Below are positions 46,462 through 56,486 of a stretch of DNA of 64,000 nt, piece after piece. Source of the stretch: Ignavibacteriales bacterium. Its GTDB lineage: Bacteria > Bacteroidota > Ignavibacteria > Ignavibacteriales > Melioribacteraceae. The translations under genes were made by a program, and so were the position numbers. The stretch is taken from positions 558,001-622,000 of the forward strand of contig JACKAA010000001.1 in the NCBI GenBank assembly GCA_020635275.1, read 5' to 3'. Numbering within the stretch: the first letter of the stretch is position 1; each line of letters begins with the position of its first letter. The notes under the pieces were generated by a model, which made no database searches, was not told the DNA's origin, and worked only from the letters and a program-made list of their open reading frames with translations.

Positions 46462-47637
46462 CTATTTTAATTTTTCTATACCTAAAACTTGTTTAGCTAA
46501 ATTTATAACTTTTTCATTTCCAGTATGCTTTCCCGTCACGTCAGAAAGTTTAATTGTAGAAGTCCAATCGTCTCCATGAGGCGCGGCAGCAATCATTTTT
46601 ATAACAATATTTAATGGTTTAATATTAGGAATATCATTAGATAAGTAAGTTCCAATTCCATATGAAGTGTTAATAATTTGATTAACTTTTTTCTCAATAT
46701 TTTTTACAGTTTCATAGTTTAATCCATCTGAAAAAACTATAGTTTTAAGTTTAGGATCAATTCTTAATTTTTTATAATGCTCAACCAGCATTTTTGCAAA
46801 TTCAATTGGATCTCCTGAATCTTGCCGAACTCCATCAAAAAGTTTTGCATACATTGTATCAAAAGATTCAAAAAAAGCTTCGCTTGTAAAAGTATCAGAG
46901 AGAGCTATTCCTAAATTACCATGATAAATATCAACCCATCGACCGAGAGCAATTGGGTTTGCCATTTTAAAACCATATTTAGCACCATGGAACATAAACC
47001 ATTCGTGAGCTTGAGTTCCAATAGGTGTAAGCTGTAATTTGTATGCTAGATAAACATTACTTGTTCCAATAAATGATTTTGGCGCAAAGTTCTTAAATGT
47101 TTCTACAACACTATAATGATTCTTAAATGAAAATCTGCGGCGGGTTCCAAAATCTGCAAATTTGGCTCCAAGTTTCTCAAATTTTTGTGCTTTAGTATTA
47201 TTTATTTTTTCAACTCTTTTTTCATCTATATTATTTTTGTAAGTTAGTTCAAAATATAATTCTGATATTAAAGCCAATAGCGGAACTTCCCACAAAATTG
47301 TTCTATACCAGTACCCTTTAATTTCTAAGGATAATTTTCCTGCTCTTTGGTAAACTTTAAGTTCATCCGGATTAAATCTGTAACCTTTCAAAAAATCAAT
47401 ATAGACCGGATCAAGGAAATAACATTTATCTCTTAGAAAATTTTCTTCATTAACAGTCAACTTAAATTCTGAAAACTGCTGAATTTTATTCTTTAGTTCT
47501 TTTGCAAATCCTTTAGGAAAATTATTTTCACCTCTATTTATAAATTTATATTTCACTTTTGAATGAGGATACAGTTTCATAACTGCATTCTGCATAGTGA
47601 ATTTATACAAATCATTATCTAAGATAGATCGAATCAT
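46462..47637 (-). CDS. pncB: Nicotinate phosphoribosyltransferase
   Basis: Makes nicotinate mononucleotide from nicotinate and PRPP, coupled to ATP via a phosphohistidine. 391 residues; the N-terminal SILDNDLYKFTMQNAV, the FGTRRRFS motif, and the reactive His in PIGTQAHEW are in place, with DGVRQDSGDP for PRPP binding. First gene of the pncBA operon. Confidence 0.95.
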   Translation of the reverse strand: MIRSILDNDLYKFTMQNAVMKLYPHSKVKYKFINRGENNFPKGFAKELKNKIQQFSEFKLTVNEENFLRDKCYFLDPVYIDFLKGYRFNPDELKVYQRAGKLSLEIKGYWYRTILWEVPLLALISELYFELTYKNNIDEKRVEKINNTKAQKFEKLGAKFADFGTRRRFSFKNHYSVVETFKNFAPKSFIGTSNVYLAYKLQLTPIGTQAHEWFMFHGAKYGFKMANPIALGRWVDIYHGNLGIALSDTFTSEAFFESFDTMYAKLFDGVRQDSGDPIEFAKMLVEHYKKLRIDPKLKTIVFSDGLNYETVKNIEKKVNQIINTSYGIGTYLSNDIPNIKPLNIVIKMIAAAPHGDDWTSTIKLSDVTGKHTGNEKVINLAKQVLGIEKLK

Positions 47638-47727
47638 ATTTTTCTTTCAGTTAAAAATTGAATGAAGTAAGTTAAAAATAAACCATATTTTTTAGTATTA
47701 AATTTTTATTAAGAAGCTTTGTTAAAT

Positions 47728-48843
47728 TTATCTGAACGAAAAGTAACCGTTTTCCATGCCTCTTTTTGAAAAAACTACTTGCCAAACTTGATTATACCTT
47801 GCACGAAAACTACCTGCAAATGATAAAAGATAATATTTCCACATTCTGTAAAATCTATCGTCATATAAATGTGATAAATTATCTTTCCAGTTTTTAGAAA
47901 AATTTTTAAACCAGGCATTTAAAGTTTTTGAATAATCAAAACCGAAATTATGCCAGTCCTCAATTACAAAAATGTCTTCAGCAGCTTTTGCAAGTTGTTT
48001 AATTGAAGGTAGCATTCCATTTGGAAAAATATATTTATTTGTCCAAGCATCTGTGCAGATATCAGAATTATTAGAGCCAATTGTATGCAAGAGAAATAAT
48101 CCATCATCTTTTAAATTTTTATCAATTATTTTCATAAACTTTCTATAGTTCTTATGACCAACATGTTCAATCATTCCAATGGATACAATTCTATCAAATT
48201 TTTCGTTTATTTCCCTATAATCTTGAAGTCTAATTTCAATTGGAAAACCTTTACAAATTTCTTTACCTAGTTTTACTTGTTCTTCAGAAAGTGTAATTCC
48301 AATCCCACTAACATTATAATTTTCACAACCGTATCTAAGTAAACTTCCCCAACCACAGCCAATATCTAGAATTTTCATTCCATCTTTTAAATAAACTTTT
48401 TTACAAACTAAATCTAATTTTGCTTCTTGCGCTTCATCCAAATTGTTTGCATTTTGCCAATATCCGCATGAATAAGTCATTCGATTATCTAACATGTTTT
48501 TAAAAAGTTCATTCCCTTTATTGTAATGTGTACCTACATCTTTTGAAGATTTTCTAATATTTTGCAAATTGCACATTTTCCCTTTTAGTACTGGGAAAAT
48601 AAATTTCAATGGGAATACTTTTTTATGAATCTCTGCTTTTAAAATTCGATAAACTAATTCGCTTATATCATCACAATCCCACCATTCATCCATATAAGAT
48701 TCACCTAATCCAAGTTTTCCAAAGCTTATAATTTTTCTGTAAAAATTTTGATTATTAACTTTAATATCCCAAGGATTGGGTCCATTAATTTCAACATTGG
48801 CAGATTCTAATAAGTTTCTAATGAAAGCTTCTGATCTTTCCAT
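47728..48843 (-). CDS. cfa: Cyclopropane-fatty-acyl-phospholipid synthase
   Basis: Adds a methylene group from SAM across double bonds of membrane lipids, a stress adaptation. 371 residues: N-terminal lipid-binding domain (GLGESYMDEWWDC near residue 40), MTYSCGYW, SAM motif LDIGCGWGSLLRYG near residue 157, GIGITLSEEQ and VSIGMIEHVGHKNY. On the minus strand a TTGTTT-17-TAAGATTT promoter can be placed at about 48937-48908. Genes of this type are sometimes light-regulated together with LitR sets; a TTGACA..TAAACA near 48920 is noted but off-spacing. Confidence 0.94.
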   Translation of the reverse strand: MERSEAFIRNLLESANVEINGPNPWDIKVNNQNFYRKIISFGKLGLGESYMDEWWDCDDISELVYRILKAEIHKKVFPLKFIFPVLKGKMCNLQNIRKSSKDVGTHYNKGNELFKNMLDNRMTYSCGYWQNANNLDEAQEAKLDLVCKKVYLKDGMKILDIGCGWGSLLRYGCENYNVSGIGITLSEEQVKLGKEICKGFPIEIRLQDYREINEKFDRIVSIGMIEHVGHKNYRKFMKIIDKNLKDDGLFLLHTIGSNNSDICTDAWTNKYIFPNGMLPSIKQLAKAAEDIFVIEDWHNFGFDYSKTLNAWFKNFSKNWKDNLSHLYDDRFYRMWKYYLLSFAGSFRARYNQVWQVVFSKRGMENGYFSFR

Positions 48844-49073
48844 TTTTGGTTCCTCATTTATTTACTTTCAATATTTGCTGAAGTTAATAATTGGAAAACC
48901 GAAAAAGAAAATCTTAAGGATTGACAGAACATTAAACAAGATAAGATAATAACTTTATTCTAATGTAGATTTTATGAGAATAAATGTCAATATCATTAGA
49001 TTTATAAATCTATTAAAATTAACATGTTATTTTGCTAACTTTAACTCAATATTAATAATTTGAAAGTGCTGAA

Positions 49074-50885
49074 ATGATTAAATCCCAATTACGATTCAAA
49101 ATTATCTTTTTGGTTTTATTAATTACAATTATATCCAATATCTATGCACAAACAGTTAATATCAAAATTATTGAAACAAGTGATGTGCATGGAGCAATTT
49201 ATCCTTATAATTTTAATAGCAACAAACCTTCTAAAAATTCATTGGCTCAAGTATATACTTATGTTGAAAAAGAAAGGGTAAATAATAATCAAAGTGTTTT
49301 TTTAGTAGATAACGGAGATATTTTACAAGGCGATCCTTCAGTTTATTATTACAATTTTGAAAAAACAGACACAATACATTTATTAGCTGACGTGATGAAT
49401 TATATGAAATATGATGTTGGGACTGTTGGAAACCACGATATTGAAACGGGTCACCCGGTTTATGATAAGTTTAAAAATGAATTAAACTTTCCATGGTTAG
49501 CTGCAAATGCAAGAAATACTGAAACTAATGAACCTTATTTTCAGCCATATCATATATTATATGCTTCAATTACAAATGATGCAGATAGAAAAATTAAAAT
49601 TGCTGTATTAGGTTTAATTACTCCGGGAATTCCTAATTGGCTTCCCAAAAATATTTGGTCTGGAATAGAATTTGAAGATATGATTCTAACCGCTAAAAAA
49701 TGGGTTCCAATTATTCAAGAAAAAGAAAATCCAGATATATTAATTGGTTTATTTCATGCTGGGACTGATTTTACATATGGTGACCAAAATGCAGATTCTC
49801 ATAGAAATGAAAATGCCTCTCAATTAATTGCTGAACAAGTTCTCGGATTTGATGTGGTTTTTGTTGGACATGATCATCATGAATGGAATTACAAAGTAAA
49901 AAATTCTGTTGGTGATTCTGTTTTAATTTTAGGTCCGCCTTCAAGAGCAAATAAAGTCACTGTTGCAAATATTAAACTAGAGTACAATGAGTACAAAAAA
50001 TTGTGGAGCAAATCGATAGTTGGTGATGTTATTAATCTTGAATCGATTAAGCCAAATGAAGATTTTATGAAAAATTTTGAATCAGAATTTATTGAAGTGA
50101 AAAATTATGTATCAAGACCTATAGGAAAATTTACACAAACAGTATCTGCAAGAAATTCGTTATTTGGAAATTCTTCGTTTGTTGATTTGATTCATCTAAT
50201 ACAACTTGAACTAACTGATGCGGATGTTTCATTTACCGCACCTTTATCAATTAACTCAAAAATTGATTCCGGAGAAGTTTTTGTAAAAGATATGTTTGAA
50301 CTATATAGATATGAAAATCTGCTTTACACTATGGAATTGACTGGAAAAGAGATATTGGGTTATCTAGAATATTCTTATGATGAATGGCTGAATACTATGA
50401 AAACAAAGGAAGATAATCTTTTACAATTTGAAAAAGATGAAAATGGTAATATTGTATTTTCTAATAGAAGCAACACAGCAATGCTGAAAAACCGGTATTA
50501 CAATTTTGATTCAGCAGAGGGAATTAAATATATTGTCGATGTTTCAAAACCAAATGGAAACAAAGTAAAAATAATTTCAATGGCTGATGGAACTAATTTT
50601 GATTTAAATAAAAAGTATAAAGTTGCTATTAACAGTTACAGAGGAAATGGCGGTGGAGGCCATTTAACAAAAGGTGCTGGAATTCCACAAGATGAATTAA
50701 CCAATAGAGTAATTACATCTACTGAAAAAGATTTACGTTACTATATGATGAAATGGATTGAAAGTCAGAAAATAGTTGTACCAAAAGAAGATCTGAATTG
50801 GGAAATTATCCCAAAAGATTTTGTCGATAAGGCGAAGGAAAAAGATTATAAGTTAATGTTTGGTGATTATGAGGAACATAAGTAG
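49074..50885 (+). CDS. Periplasmic 5'-nucleotidase / 2',3'-cyclic phosphodiesterase
   Basis: Two-metal phosphoesterase of the UshA/CpdB family. Signal peptide to about residue 24 (IYAQT). Metal-binding motifs: TSDVHG, DNGDILQGD, GNHDIETGHP, FHAGTD and GHDHHEW; the C-terminal substrate domain carries YRGNGGGGHL. 603 residues. It frees phosphate and nucleosides from nucleotides outside the cytoplasm. Single gene or in a pair with the small membrane protein that follows. Confidence 0.93.
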   Translation: MIKSQLRFKIIFLVLLITIISNIYAQTVNIKIIETSDVHGAIYPYNFNSNKPSKNSLAQVYTYVEKERVNNNQSVFLVDNGDILQGDPSVYYYNFEKTDTIHLLADVMNYMKYDVGTVGNHDIETGHPVYDKFKNELNFPWLAANARNTETNEPYFQPYHILYASITNDADRKIKIAVLGLITPGIPNWLPKNIWSGIEFEDMILTAKKWVPIIQEKENPDILIGLFHAGTDFTYGDQNADSHRNENASQLIAEQVLGFDVVFVGHDHHEWNYKVKNSVGDSVLILGPPSRANKVTVANIKLEYNEYKKLWSKSIVGDVINLESIKPNEDFMKNFESEFIEVKNYVSRPIGKFTQTVSARNSLFGNSSFVDLIHLIQLELTDADVSFTAPLSINSKIDSGEVFVKDMFELYRYENLLYTMELTGKEILGYLEYSYDEWLNTMKTKEDNLLQFEKDENGNIVFSNRSNTAMLKNRYYNFDSAEGIKYIVDVSKPNGNKVKIISMADGTNFDLNKKYKVAINSYRGNGGGGHLTKGAGIPQDELTNRVITSTEKDLRYYMMKWIESQKIVVPKEDLNWEIIPKDFVDKAKEKDYKLMFGDYEEHK

Positions 50886-50936
50886 ACTGTTTTGCGTCTT
50901 ATTTTCAAATCAATTATAAAAAATAAGAGGTGAAAT

Positions 50937-51119
50937 ATGGCGGACTCTAAAGTTAAAGTTGTTAATAATAGTATTTGTGGAGGCTTATGGTTTGTTGGAT
51001 GGTTATTTACTTTAGGATTTCTTAAACTTACTTTTTGGAAAGGTGTTTTGGCTTTACTTTTATGGCCCTATTATTTGGGAGTGCATTTTGGTATTCCCTG
51101 TGAAAGTTTAATAAAGTAA
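50937..51119 (+). CDS. Small 60-residue membrane protein
   Basis: Good ribosome site (AAGAGGTG) before ATG 50937. Two hydrophobic segments (about residues 16-30 and 36-52) around LKLTFWKGV, with a short charged N-terminus. No family recognised. It lies 51 bases after the nucleotidase and ends at a palindrome that can act as terminator. Confidence 0.7.
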   Translation: MADSKVKVVNNSICGGLWFVGWLFTLGFLKLTFWKGVLALLLWPYYLGVHFGIPCESLIK

Positions 51120-51133
51120 AATCTTATTTAAAA

Positions 51134-51161
51134 GTAACCGCAAGCTTTGGCTTGCGGTTAC
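51134..51161. terminator. 12-bp palindrome between convergent genes
   Basis: GTAACCGCAAGC / GCTTGCGGTTAC with a TTTG loop, followed by AAAG. It sits between the small membrane protein and the DUF4097 gene; related in form to the palindromes at 9704-9759 and 41364 and probably serves as a bidirectional transcript end. Confidence 0.6.
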
Positions 51162-51170
51162 AAAGTATAA

Positions 51171-52310
51171 TTACTTATTCCATTTTTCAATTTTTACATT
51201 TCCACCGACACAATTCATTGAGATTTTTGAACCTCCGCCATTTAAAATATAAGTTGCTTTTATTTCACCGGCATTTTTATTAACATCAAAAGTTTTTGCC
51301 GGAAAATCTGATTTTAATATTTCATTTGGATCTTCATCTTCAATGTCATCATTTTCAATAAAAACTTCAATTGTTGCTTTTGCTGAAGAAGGAATACTTA
51401 AAGACATATGTCCGCCAGAAGTTTCAAGTGAAGATGTTGTGTTTGGTTTTGGATCTAACTCGGCAGTAACATGTCCGCCTTTTGTAGAAGCTTCAATGCT
51501 GCCGGTAATATTTTCCAAATTTATGTGACCGCCCAATGTGATGGCTTTTACATTACCTGAAGCACCATCTAAATTTAAATGTCCGCCATAAGTTTCCATA
51601 CTTGCAGAACCGGAAACTTTATCAATTGAAATATGACCGCCATAAGTAAAAACGTCTGCATTTCCACCAACATCACCAACACTTATGCTCCCGCCATGAG
51701 TTTTTGCTGATAGATCAGATGAAACAGATCCCACACTAATATTTCCGCCATAAGTATCAACTTCAGCTTTTCCTTTTTTAATATTTCCCAGTGAAATATT
51801 TCCACCATTGGTATGAAGTTTAACATTCGCTTCTACATTTTCTCCATTAATATTACCACCATTTGTTTCTGCATTTACTTCACCAATAATATTAGCAAAA
51901 TTGATGTTGCCACCTTCAGTTTCAGCTTTCAAATAACCATTTATATCTGATCCGACATTAATATTCCCGCCTGTACTCTCTAAATCATAATTAAATTTTT
52001 TAGGTGCTTTTACCTTAATTGTAATATTATTATTCCAACTGTCATCAACTTCTAGATAAAATTTAATTGTGTTGCCGGATTTTTCAGCAACCAAATTTTC
52101 AACTTCATATTTTTTTCTTGAAACAACTTCAATTTTAACTTCGTTCTTATCCCAAGTTTCTATATCAATATTTCCAGGATCTGTATTTATTTGAAGATTT
52201 TCTCCTGGCGATGCAGGAAATGTTTTTACCAAATTTTCATTTCCTTGAGCAAAAGAAAGAAAACTAAATATGATAAGTAAAATTGTTGATTTAATTAAGT
52301 TACCTTGCAT
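51171..52310 (-). CDS. Exported DUF4097 beta-helix-like repeat protein
   Basis: Signal peptide to about residue 22 (SFAQG), then a short beta region and some ten repeats of about 20 residues with a GGNIS/GGHIS core (for example NGGNISLGNI, YGGNISVGSV, HGGSISVGDV, YGGHISIDKV, LGGHINLENI), a pattern that folds as stacked strands. 379 residues. DUF4097 proteins lie downstream of ECF sigma and anti-sigma genes in many bacteria, as here: the anti-sigma gene ends 1 base before. Function unknown, probably an envelope-stress output or cofactor of the sigma system. Confidence 0.85.
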   Translation of the reverse strand: MQGNLIKSTILLIIFSFLSFAQGNENLVKTFPASPGENLQINTDPGNIDIETWDKNEVKIEVVSRKKYEVENLVAEKSGNTIKFYLEVDDSWNNNITIKVKAPKKFNYDLESTGGNINVGSDINGYLKAETEGGNINFANIIGEVNAETNGGNINGENVEANVKLHTNGGNISLGNIKKGKAEVDTYGGNISVGSVSSDLSAKTHGGSISVGDVGGNADVFTYGGHISIDKVSGSASMETYGGHLNLDGASGNVKAITLGGHINLENITGSIEASTKGGHVTAELDPKPNTTSSLETSGGHMSLSIPSSAKATIEVFIENDDIEDEDPNEILKSDFPAKTFDVNKNAGEIKATYILNGGGSKISMNCVGGNVKIEKWNK

Positions 52311-52311
52311 T

Positions 52312-53274
52312 TTATTTACCTCCGAGTAATAATTTTGCTGTTCTAAACTTTACAACTTCATTTTCTTCATTTGTAATATCTTTTTCTAATTTTGTTTTTA
52401 TACTATCATTAATTAGCTGCGAACCTAAATTCATTGCTAAAAGAGCGTTAATTGCGTCAATACGATTTGATGCATTTTCATCATTATCTAAAGTATAAAG
52501 AAGCGCATCTCTAATTTTATCATCATAAGGAAAATTTATTAATGCTTGTAAAGCTCCTTTTCTAACTCCAGGATTTTCATCAGTTTTAAGCGAATGAATA
52601 AATGCCTCTTTTATTTTAGCATCCGGATTAAAACCTTTGGGCATAAATTCTTTAATACTTTTTGCTGTTTGAATTTTAAAACCGGGATTGTCTGTTTCTT
52701 TAAATGCGGCAGCTAAAAGTTTTTGTACAATTTCATCATTTAAGGTGCCTTTATAAATTACCGGTTTTTCATCACCAATTTTAAATTCGTACTCGCCCTT
52801 TTCGGAAAATATTTGCGGTAAATTTACTTTAGAGATTTGTACTTCACCCTTATCTATTTTGTCTAAATCAATTACATTTTCAGTAAATAAATTGGGTTCG
52901 CTTTGGGAAGTATTGAAAATTAAATATCCAACAAAAAATCCGACTAAAATTAAAGTTAATCCTCCGAATGCTATACTATATTGTTTAGGAAAAATTGATT
53001 CTAATAATTTTTTAAGCTTTTCAATAAAATTGGGCTCTTCAATTTCATTATTAATTGAATTAAATAATCTAGTCCGGGCATTTAGCAAATCATTATCTGT
53101 TGGAAGTTCAGGAGCTTCTTTTGTTAAAACAGAATACATTTTTTTTAGCTGGGAATATTCACTGCTGCATTCCGAACACTCAAGTAAATGATTTTCCATT
53201 TCAATTTGTTCTTTATCAGTAAGTTCATTTAGAATATTTAACTCTAATAATTCTTTATATTTTTCATGTTTCAT
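52312..53274 (-). CDS. Anti-sigma factor with zinc finger and HEAT repeats
   Basis: From ATG 53274 (AGGTGAAATT upstream) the N-terminal anti-sigma domain has the zinc motif His29-x3-Cys33-x2-Cys36. One transmembrane helix is near residue 100, then a periplasmic part with several HEAT-like helical repeats (phrases GFKIQTAKSIKEF, GVRKGALQALINF, NRIDAINALLAM, VKFRTAKLLLGG). 320 residues. It should hold the ECF sigma factor at 53296 inactive until an envelope signal arrives; family-based inference. Confidence 0.88.
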   Translation of the reverse strand: MKHEKYKELLELNILNELTDKEQIEMENHLLECSECSSEYSQLKKMYSVLTKEAPELPTDNDLLNARTRLFNSINNEIEEPNFIEKLKKLLESIFPKQYSIAFGGLTLILVGFFVGYLIFNTSQSEPNLFTENVIDLDKIDKGEVQISKVNLPQIFSEKGEYEFKIGDEKPVIYKGTLNDEIVQKLLAAAFKETDNPGFKIQTAKSIKEFMPKGFNPDAKIKEAFIHSLKTDENPGVRKGALQALINFPYDDKIRDALLYTLDNDENASNRIDAINALLAMNLGSQLINDSIKTKLEKDITNEENEVVKFRTAKLLLGGK

Positions 53275-53295
53275 AATTTCACCTATTCGCAAAAT

Positions 53296-53868
53296 CTATA
53301 CTTCTAAAATTGGTTTTAAATTTTCCCTAAGTTTTCTTGAAGATGTAAATAAATAACTTTTTATAGTTCCTTCTGTACAATTCATCATATTTGATATTTC
53401 TTTAATTTTTAATCCTTGATAATATTTTAAAGTAAATGCCATTTTTAATTGTTGAGGTAATTTATTTACTTCTTTTAATATTAAACTTGCTGTTTCATTT
53501 TCAAGAATTTTCTTATCCGTTTTTTCTCCGCTATCTAGTGTTGATTCTATAGAATAATTATTTTCAGATTCCTCATTTTCATGAAATGATTCATGGCCAT
53601 GAACTTTTTGTTTCCTTTTAAATTCTATGCATACATTAATTGTAATTCTATATAACCAAGTTGAAAATTTACTTCTTGATTGAAAATTTTTAAGTCCGAG
53701 AAAAACTCTCATAAAAACTTCCTGATAAATATCATCAGCATCATCTTTACTATTTCTGTATGAATATGCAATATTCAGAACAAGCCGATCGTATCTTGTA
53801 ACAAGTTGTTCGAAAGCAACTTTATCACCCTTTTTTGCTTTTTCTACTAAATAATTATCGTCTTGCAT
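53296..53868 (-). CDS. ECF RNA polymerase sigma factor
   Basis: 190 residues with region 2 (RLVLNIAYSY, DADDIYQEVFMRVF) and region 4 (LPQQLKMAFTLKYYQGLKIK then a helix-turn-helix). An acidic, His-containing linker of about 35 residues separates them. It heads the sigma/anti-sigma/DUF4097 operon, 21 bases before the anti-sigma start. Confidence 0.93.
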   Translation of the reverse strand: MQDDNYLVEKAKKGDKVAFEQLVTRYDRLVLNIAYSYRNSKDDADDIYQEVFMRVFLGLKNFQSRSKFSTWLYRITINVCIEFKRKQKVHGHESFHENEESENNYSIESTLDSGEKTDKKILENETASLILKEVNKLPQQLKMAFTLKYYQGLKIKEISNMMNCTEGTIKSYLFTSSRKLRENLKPILEV

Positions 53869-54050
53869 TAATTTCCATACTTTCTAAATATTTAGACTAA
53901 GGAGAATACAAAAGGTTGTGTTTGAGGAATAGTTATTCAATAATATTTACAATAATTAAGTAAAAATATTATCTAATTTACTTAATTTGAAATTGCCATG
54001 GATTTCGCAATAAAAAGTTAATCAGACAAATGGAAAGAATTTGTAACTAA

Positions 54051-56285
54051 CTAGAGACTAACCAAGTACTGAAGTTTAATAAAGTATTGTTGATCTGTAT
54101 TTCTATAACCGAATTCATTGTTATAATTTAGATAATTACTGGTTGCACCAGCGTAAAAAGTTGTAAAAGCTCCAAATTGATAACTAAAAAGTGGATAAAC
54201 TCTAAAGGTTTTACTAAAAGAATTATATTGAAAAATTGTTCTAAAAAATGCTTCTGCAGAGAATTGATAAATAGCAGTTGTTCTATAAATATTTCCATCA
54301 TAAAAAAGTTCATCTGTTTTTTTATTTGAAAGTCTCGCTCGATCATAATAAAATTCAAGGTTTAATTTGGAAGATGGTTTTAGAATAAAATACGCTCCCA
54401 GATTATGACCATATCCAATTGTGGGATTATCTGATCTAAAAATATATTTTCCAACTGAACCATATATTCCCGTAGAAAGTTCTTTTAGAGGTTTTGAATT
54501 TATTTCAAAATATGCATCGTTAACATTTTTGAAATTTTCACCATTAAATTTTTCATTCTTTAAGATATGATACTGGGCATAAAAATAAGTTTGCCCTTTC
54601 ATATTTAAGTTAACAGATGGAGTTAAAATTATATCCTTTATAATTCCATCATAATTATGCTGTAAATGTGTTTGAAAATTTATATCAACTCGATCAAAAA
54701 ATGAACTATCAGGGTAGAATTTATACGAATGATACATTTTTTGTTCTCTAAATCCGCTTGAGGGAAGCAGACCGTTATAAGTCTGAAAAGTTGGTGAAAC
54801 ATGATTAGACTCAAAATTGAAATAATAAACTTTTTGAGAATGAGATAAAAAGAAATGCCATACATCACCAAGATATTTTTCACCATCTAATTTTGCAGTA
54901 TGGCCGCTGCTGCCAAAATTTCTTTCAGTATCAATACTTGATGTATCATTTAATTCTTTTGTTTGAGAAAGATATGCCTGACCTTCAAAAATCCAATTTT
55001 CCCAAAACTTATAGTTCCAATCAAAACCCAAAACATAATTGTGACCATCTTTCATGTTTCTTGTCAAAATTTTTGCACCCAAATAATCTTCATCTCCAAA
55101 ATCGTATCTAAGTCTGCCAATATTTGCAAAAGATTTTTCATCAGTTGCCGCAGTATTACTTTCTTCTTCACCGGGAACTACAAAAACTGTATTTCTATCA
55201 TAAGCACCCAAATATAAATATGAAAGCGATCCACTTTTTCCCATAACTCTGGAAGCGGCCAAAGGATTGTTAATTGATCTTGAATAATAAACAGGTTGAG
55301 GTAATAAATCATTACCCACTAAGAAGAATGGTCTTTTTTCTTCATAATTAAGTGCAAATTTTGTGTTTACACTTATTTGATCAGCATCTGATTCTATTTG
55401 ACTAAAGTCTGGATTTAATACAGCTTCTAATGACAAATTAGCATTTGGAGAATATTTAAATCCGCCACCTATTCTGCCTTCTACAGAATTATATTTAAAA
55501 TCAGAATTAGGATCATCATAATCATCAAGATTTCCATTATACTGACCAATTGTATATGGTAGAAATTCAAATGAAGTACTTGTTTTAATATCCTTTAATC
55601 CAACCAGTAAACCTGACTGTGTAATAAACCCAGGAATGTTTTTATTTATACTGGTCCATGAAATTTGAACTCTGCTTTCTCTTGGAATTGTTCGAACAAC
55701 ATTTATTCCCCAAATAGGTTCTGAGCTTTCATTAAAAGATAAACTGCTGAAAGGAATTTTAATTTCTGCTGTCCAACCTGAGTCGTTTATTGCAGCTTTA
55801 CTATAATAAGTAATGTTAAAATTAATATCTTCATTATTTAATGTTGCTAAAAGGTCACCTTGAATACCATATGGATTTACAGCAATTTCATAACCTTTTT
55901 GTGCATCATTATACGTATCAATTATTAATATTACATAATCATCAGAAAATATTTTGTCTCTTTCAGAAAGATTAGCTCTAATTTCTTTGGGATTAGAATC
56001 CAAACATTGAAATCCAAAATAAAGATTTTCATCATCGTATAAAGCTTTAACTACGGTTTTTTCATTTGCGGGACTATTATCGCCCGGACGAAATTCATAA
56101 TTTAATTCTATAGGATCTGCAATTAACCAAGCGGGATTTTCAAATTTTCCGTTAATCTCAAATGACTCATTAATCTTAAAAATATTAAATATTGGTTTTG
56201 AACTTTTGTTTGTTTGACTTAAAAAAGTGGAACAAAAAAGGAAGTACACAATTAAATGAAGAAAAAGACATAATTTAAAATTCAT
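54051..56285 (-). CDS. Outer-membrane DUF5916 protein with N-terminal CBM9-like domain
   Basis: Signal peptide (about residues 1-25), then a carbohydrate-binding-like domain of the CBM9 kind (EINGKFENPAWLIADP near residue 42; DDENLYFGFQC; YVILIIDTYNDAQKGYEIAV), followed by a DUF5916 beta barrel ending in an aromatic-rich strand (YLVSL). 744 residues. Role unknown; common in Bacteroidota and relatives. Single gene. Confidence 0.85.
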   Translation of the reverse strand: MNFKLCLFLHLIVYFLFCSTFLSQTNKSSKPIFNIFKINESFEINGKFENPAWLIADPIELNYEFRPGDNSPANEKTVVKALYDDENLYFGFQCLDSNPKEIRANLSERDKIFSDDYVILIIDTYNDAQKGYEIAVNPYGIQGDLLATLNNEDINFNITYYSKAAINDSGWTAEIKIPFSSLSFNESSEPIWGINVVRTIPRESRVQISWTSINKNIPGFITQSGLLVGLKDIKTSTSFEFLPYTIGQYNGNLDDYDDPNSDFKYNSVEGRIGGGFKYSPNANLSLEAVLNPDFSQIESDADQISVNTKFALNYEEKRPFFLVGNDLLPQPVYYSRSINNPLAASRVMGKSGSLSYLYLGAYDRNTVFVVPGEEESNTAATDEKSFANIGRLRYDFGDEDYLGAKILTRNMKDGHNYVLGFDWNYKFWENWIFEGQAYLSQTKELNDTSSIDTERNFGSSGHTAKLDGEKYLGDVWHFFLSHSQKVYYFNFESNHVSPTFQTYNGLLPSSGFREQKMYHSYKFYPDSSFFDRVDINFQTHLQHNYDGIIKDIILTPSVNLNMKGQTYFYAQYHILKNEKFNGENFKNVNDAYFEINSKPLKELSTGIYGSVGKYIFRSDNPTIGYGHNLGAYFILKPSSKLNLEFYYDRARLSNKKTDELFYDGNIYRTTAIYQFSAEAFFRTIFQYNSFSKTFRVYPLFSYQFGAFTTFYAGATSNYLNYNNEFGYRNTDQQYFIKLQYLVSL

Positions 56286-56486
56286 TTGTAGCCTTAGAAT
56301 ATAAAGTGAAATTAAATTAGATTAAAAAATCCTTTTATATTCAGACGAAAAAAAATAATAAAAAGTTACACTAAGTAAATGATTTAATTAAAAATTGAAA
56401 TTAATATTAATTCAAAGTATGTTTCATCTCTTTTTAACAAACATATTTATTCATTAGGATTTCTTCATTAATTTAGAAATTAGTCT

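Noticed and set aside
48920..48937. TTGACAGAACATTAAACA before cfa and the nucleotidase, resembling the light operator
   Set aside because: The two TNRACA units are 12 bases apart rather than 11, the flanking bases do not match, and it lies in the opposite orientation to the likely cfa promoter.
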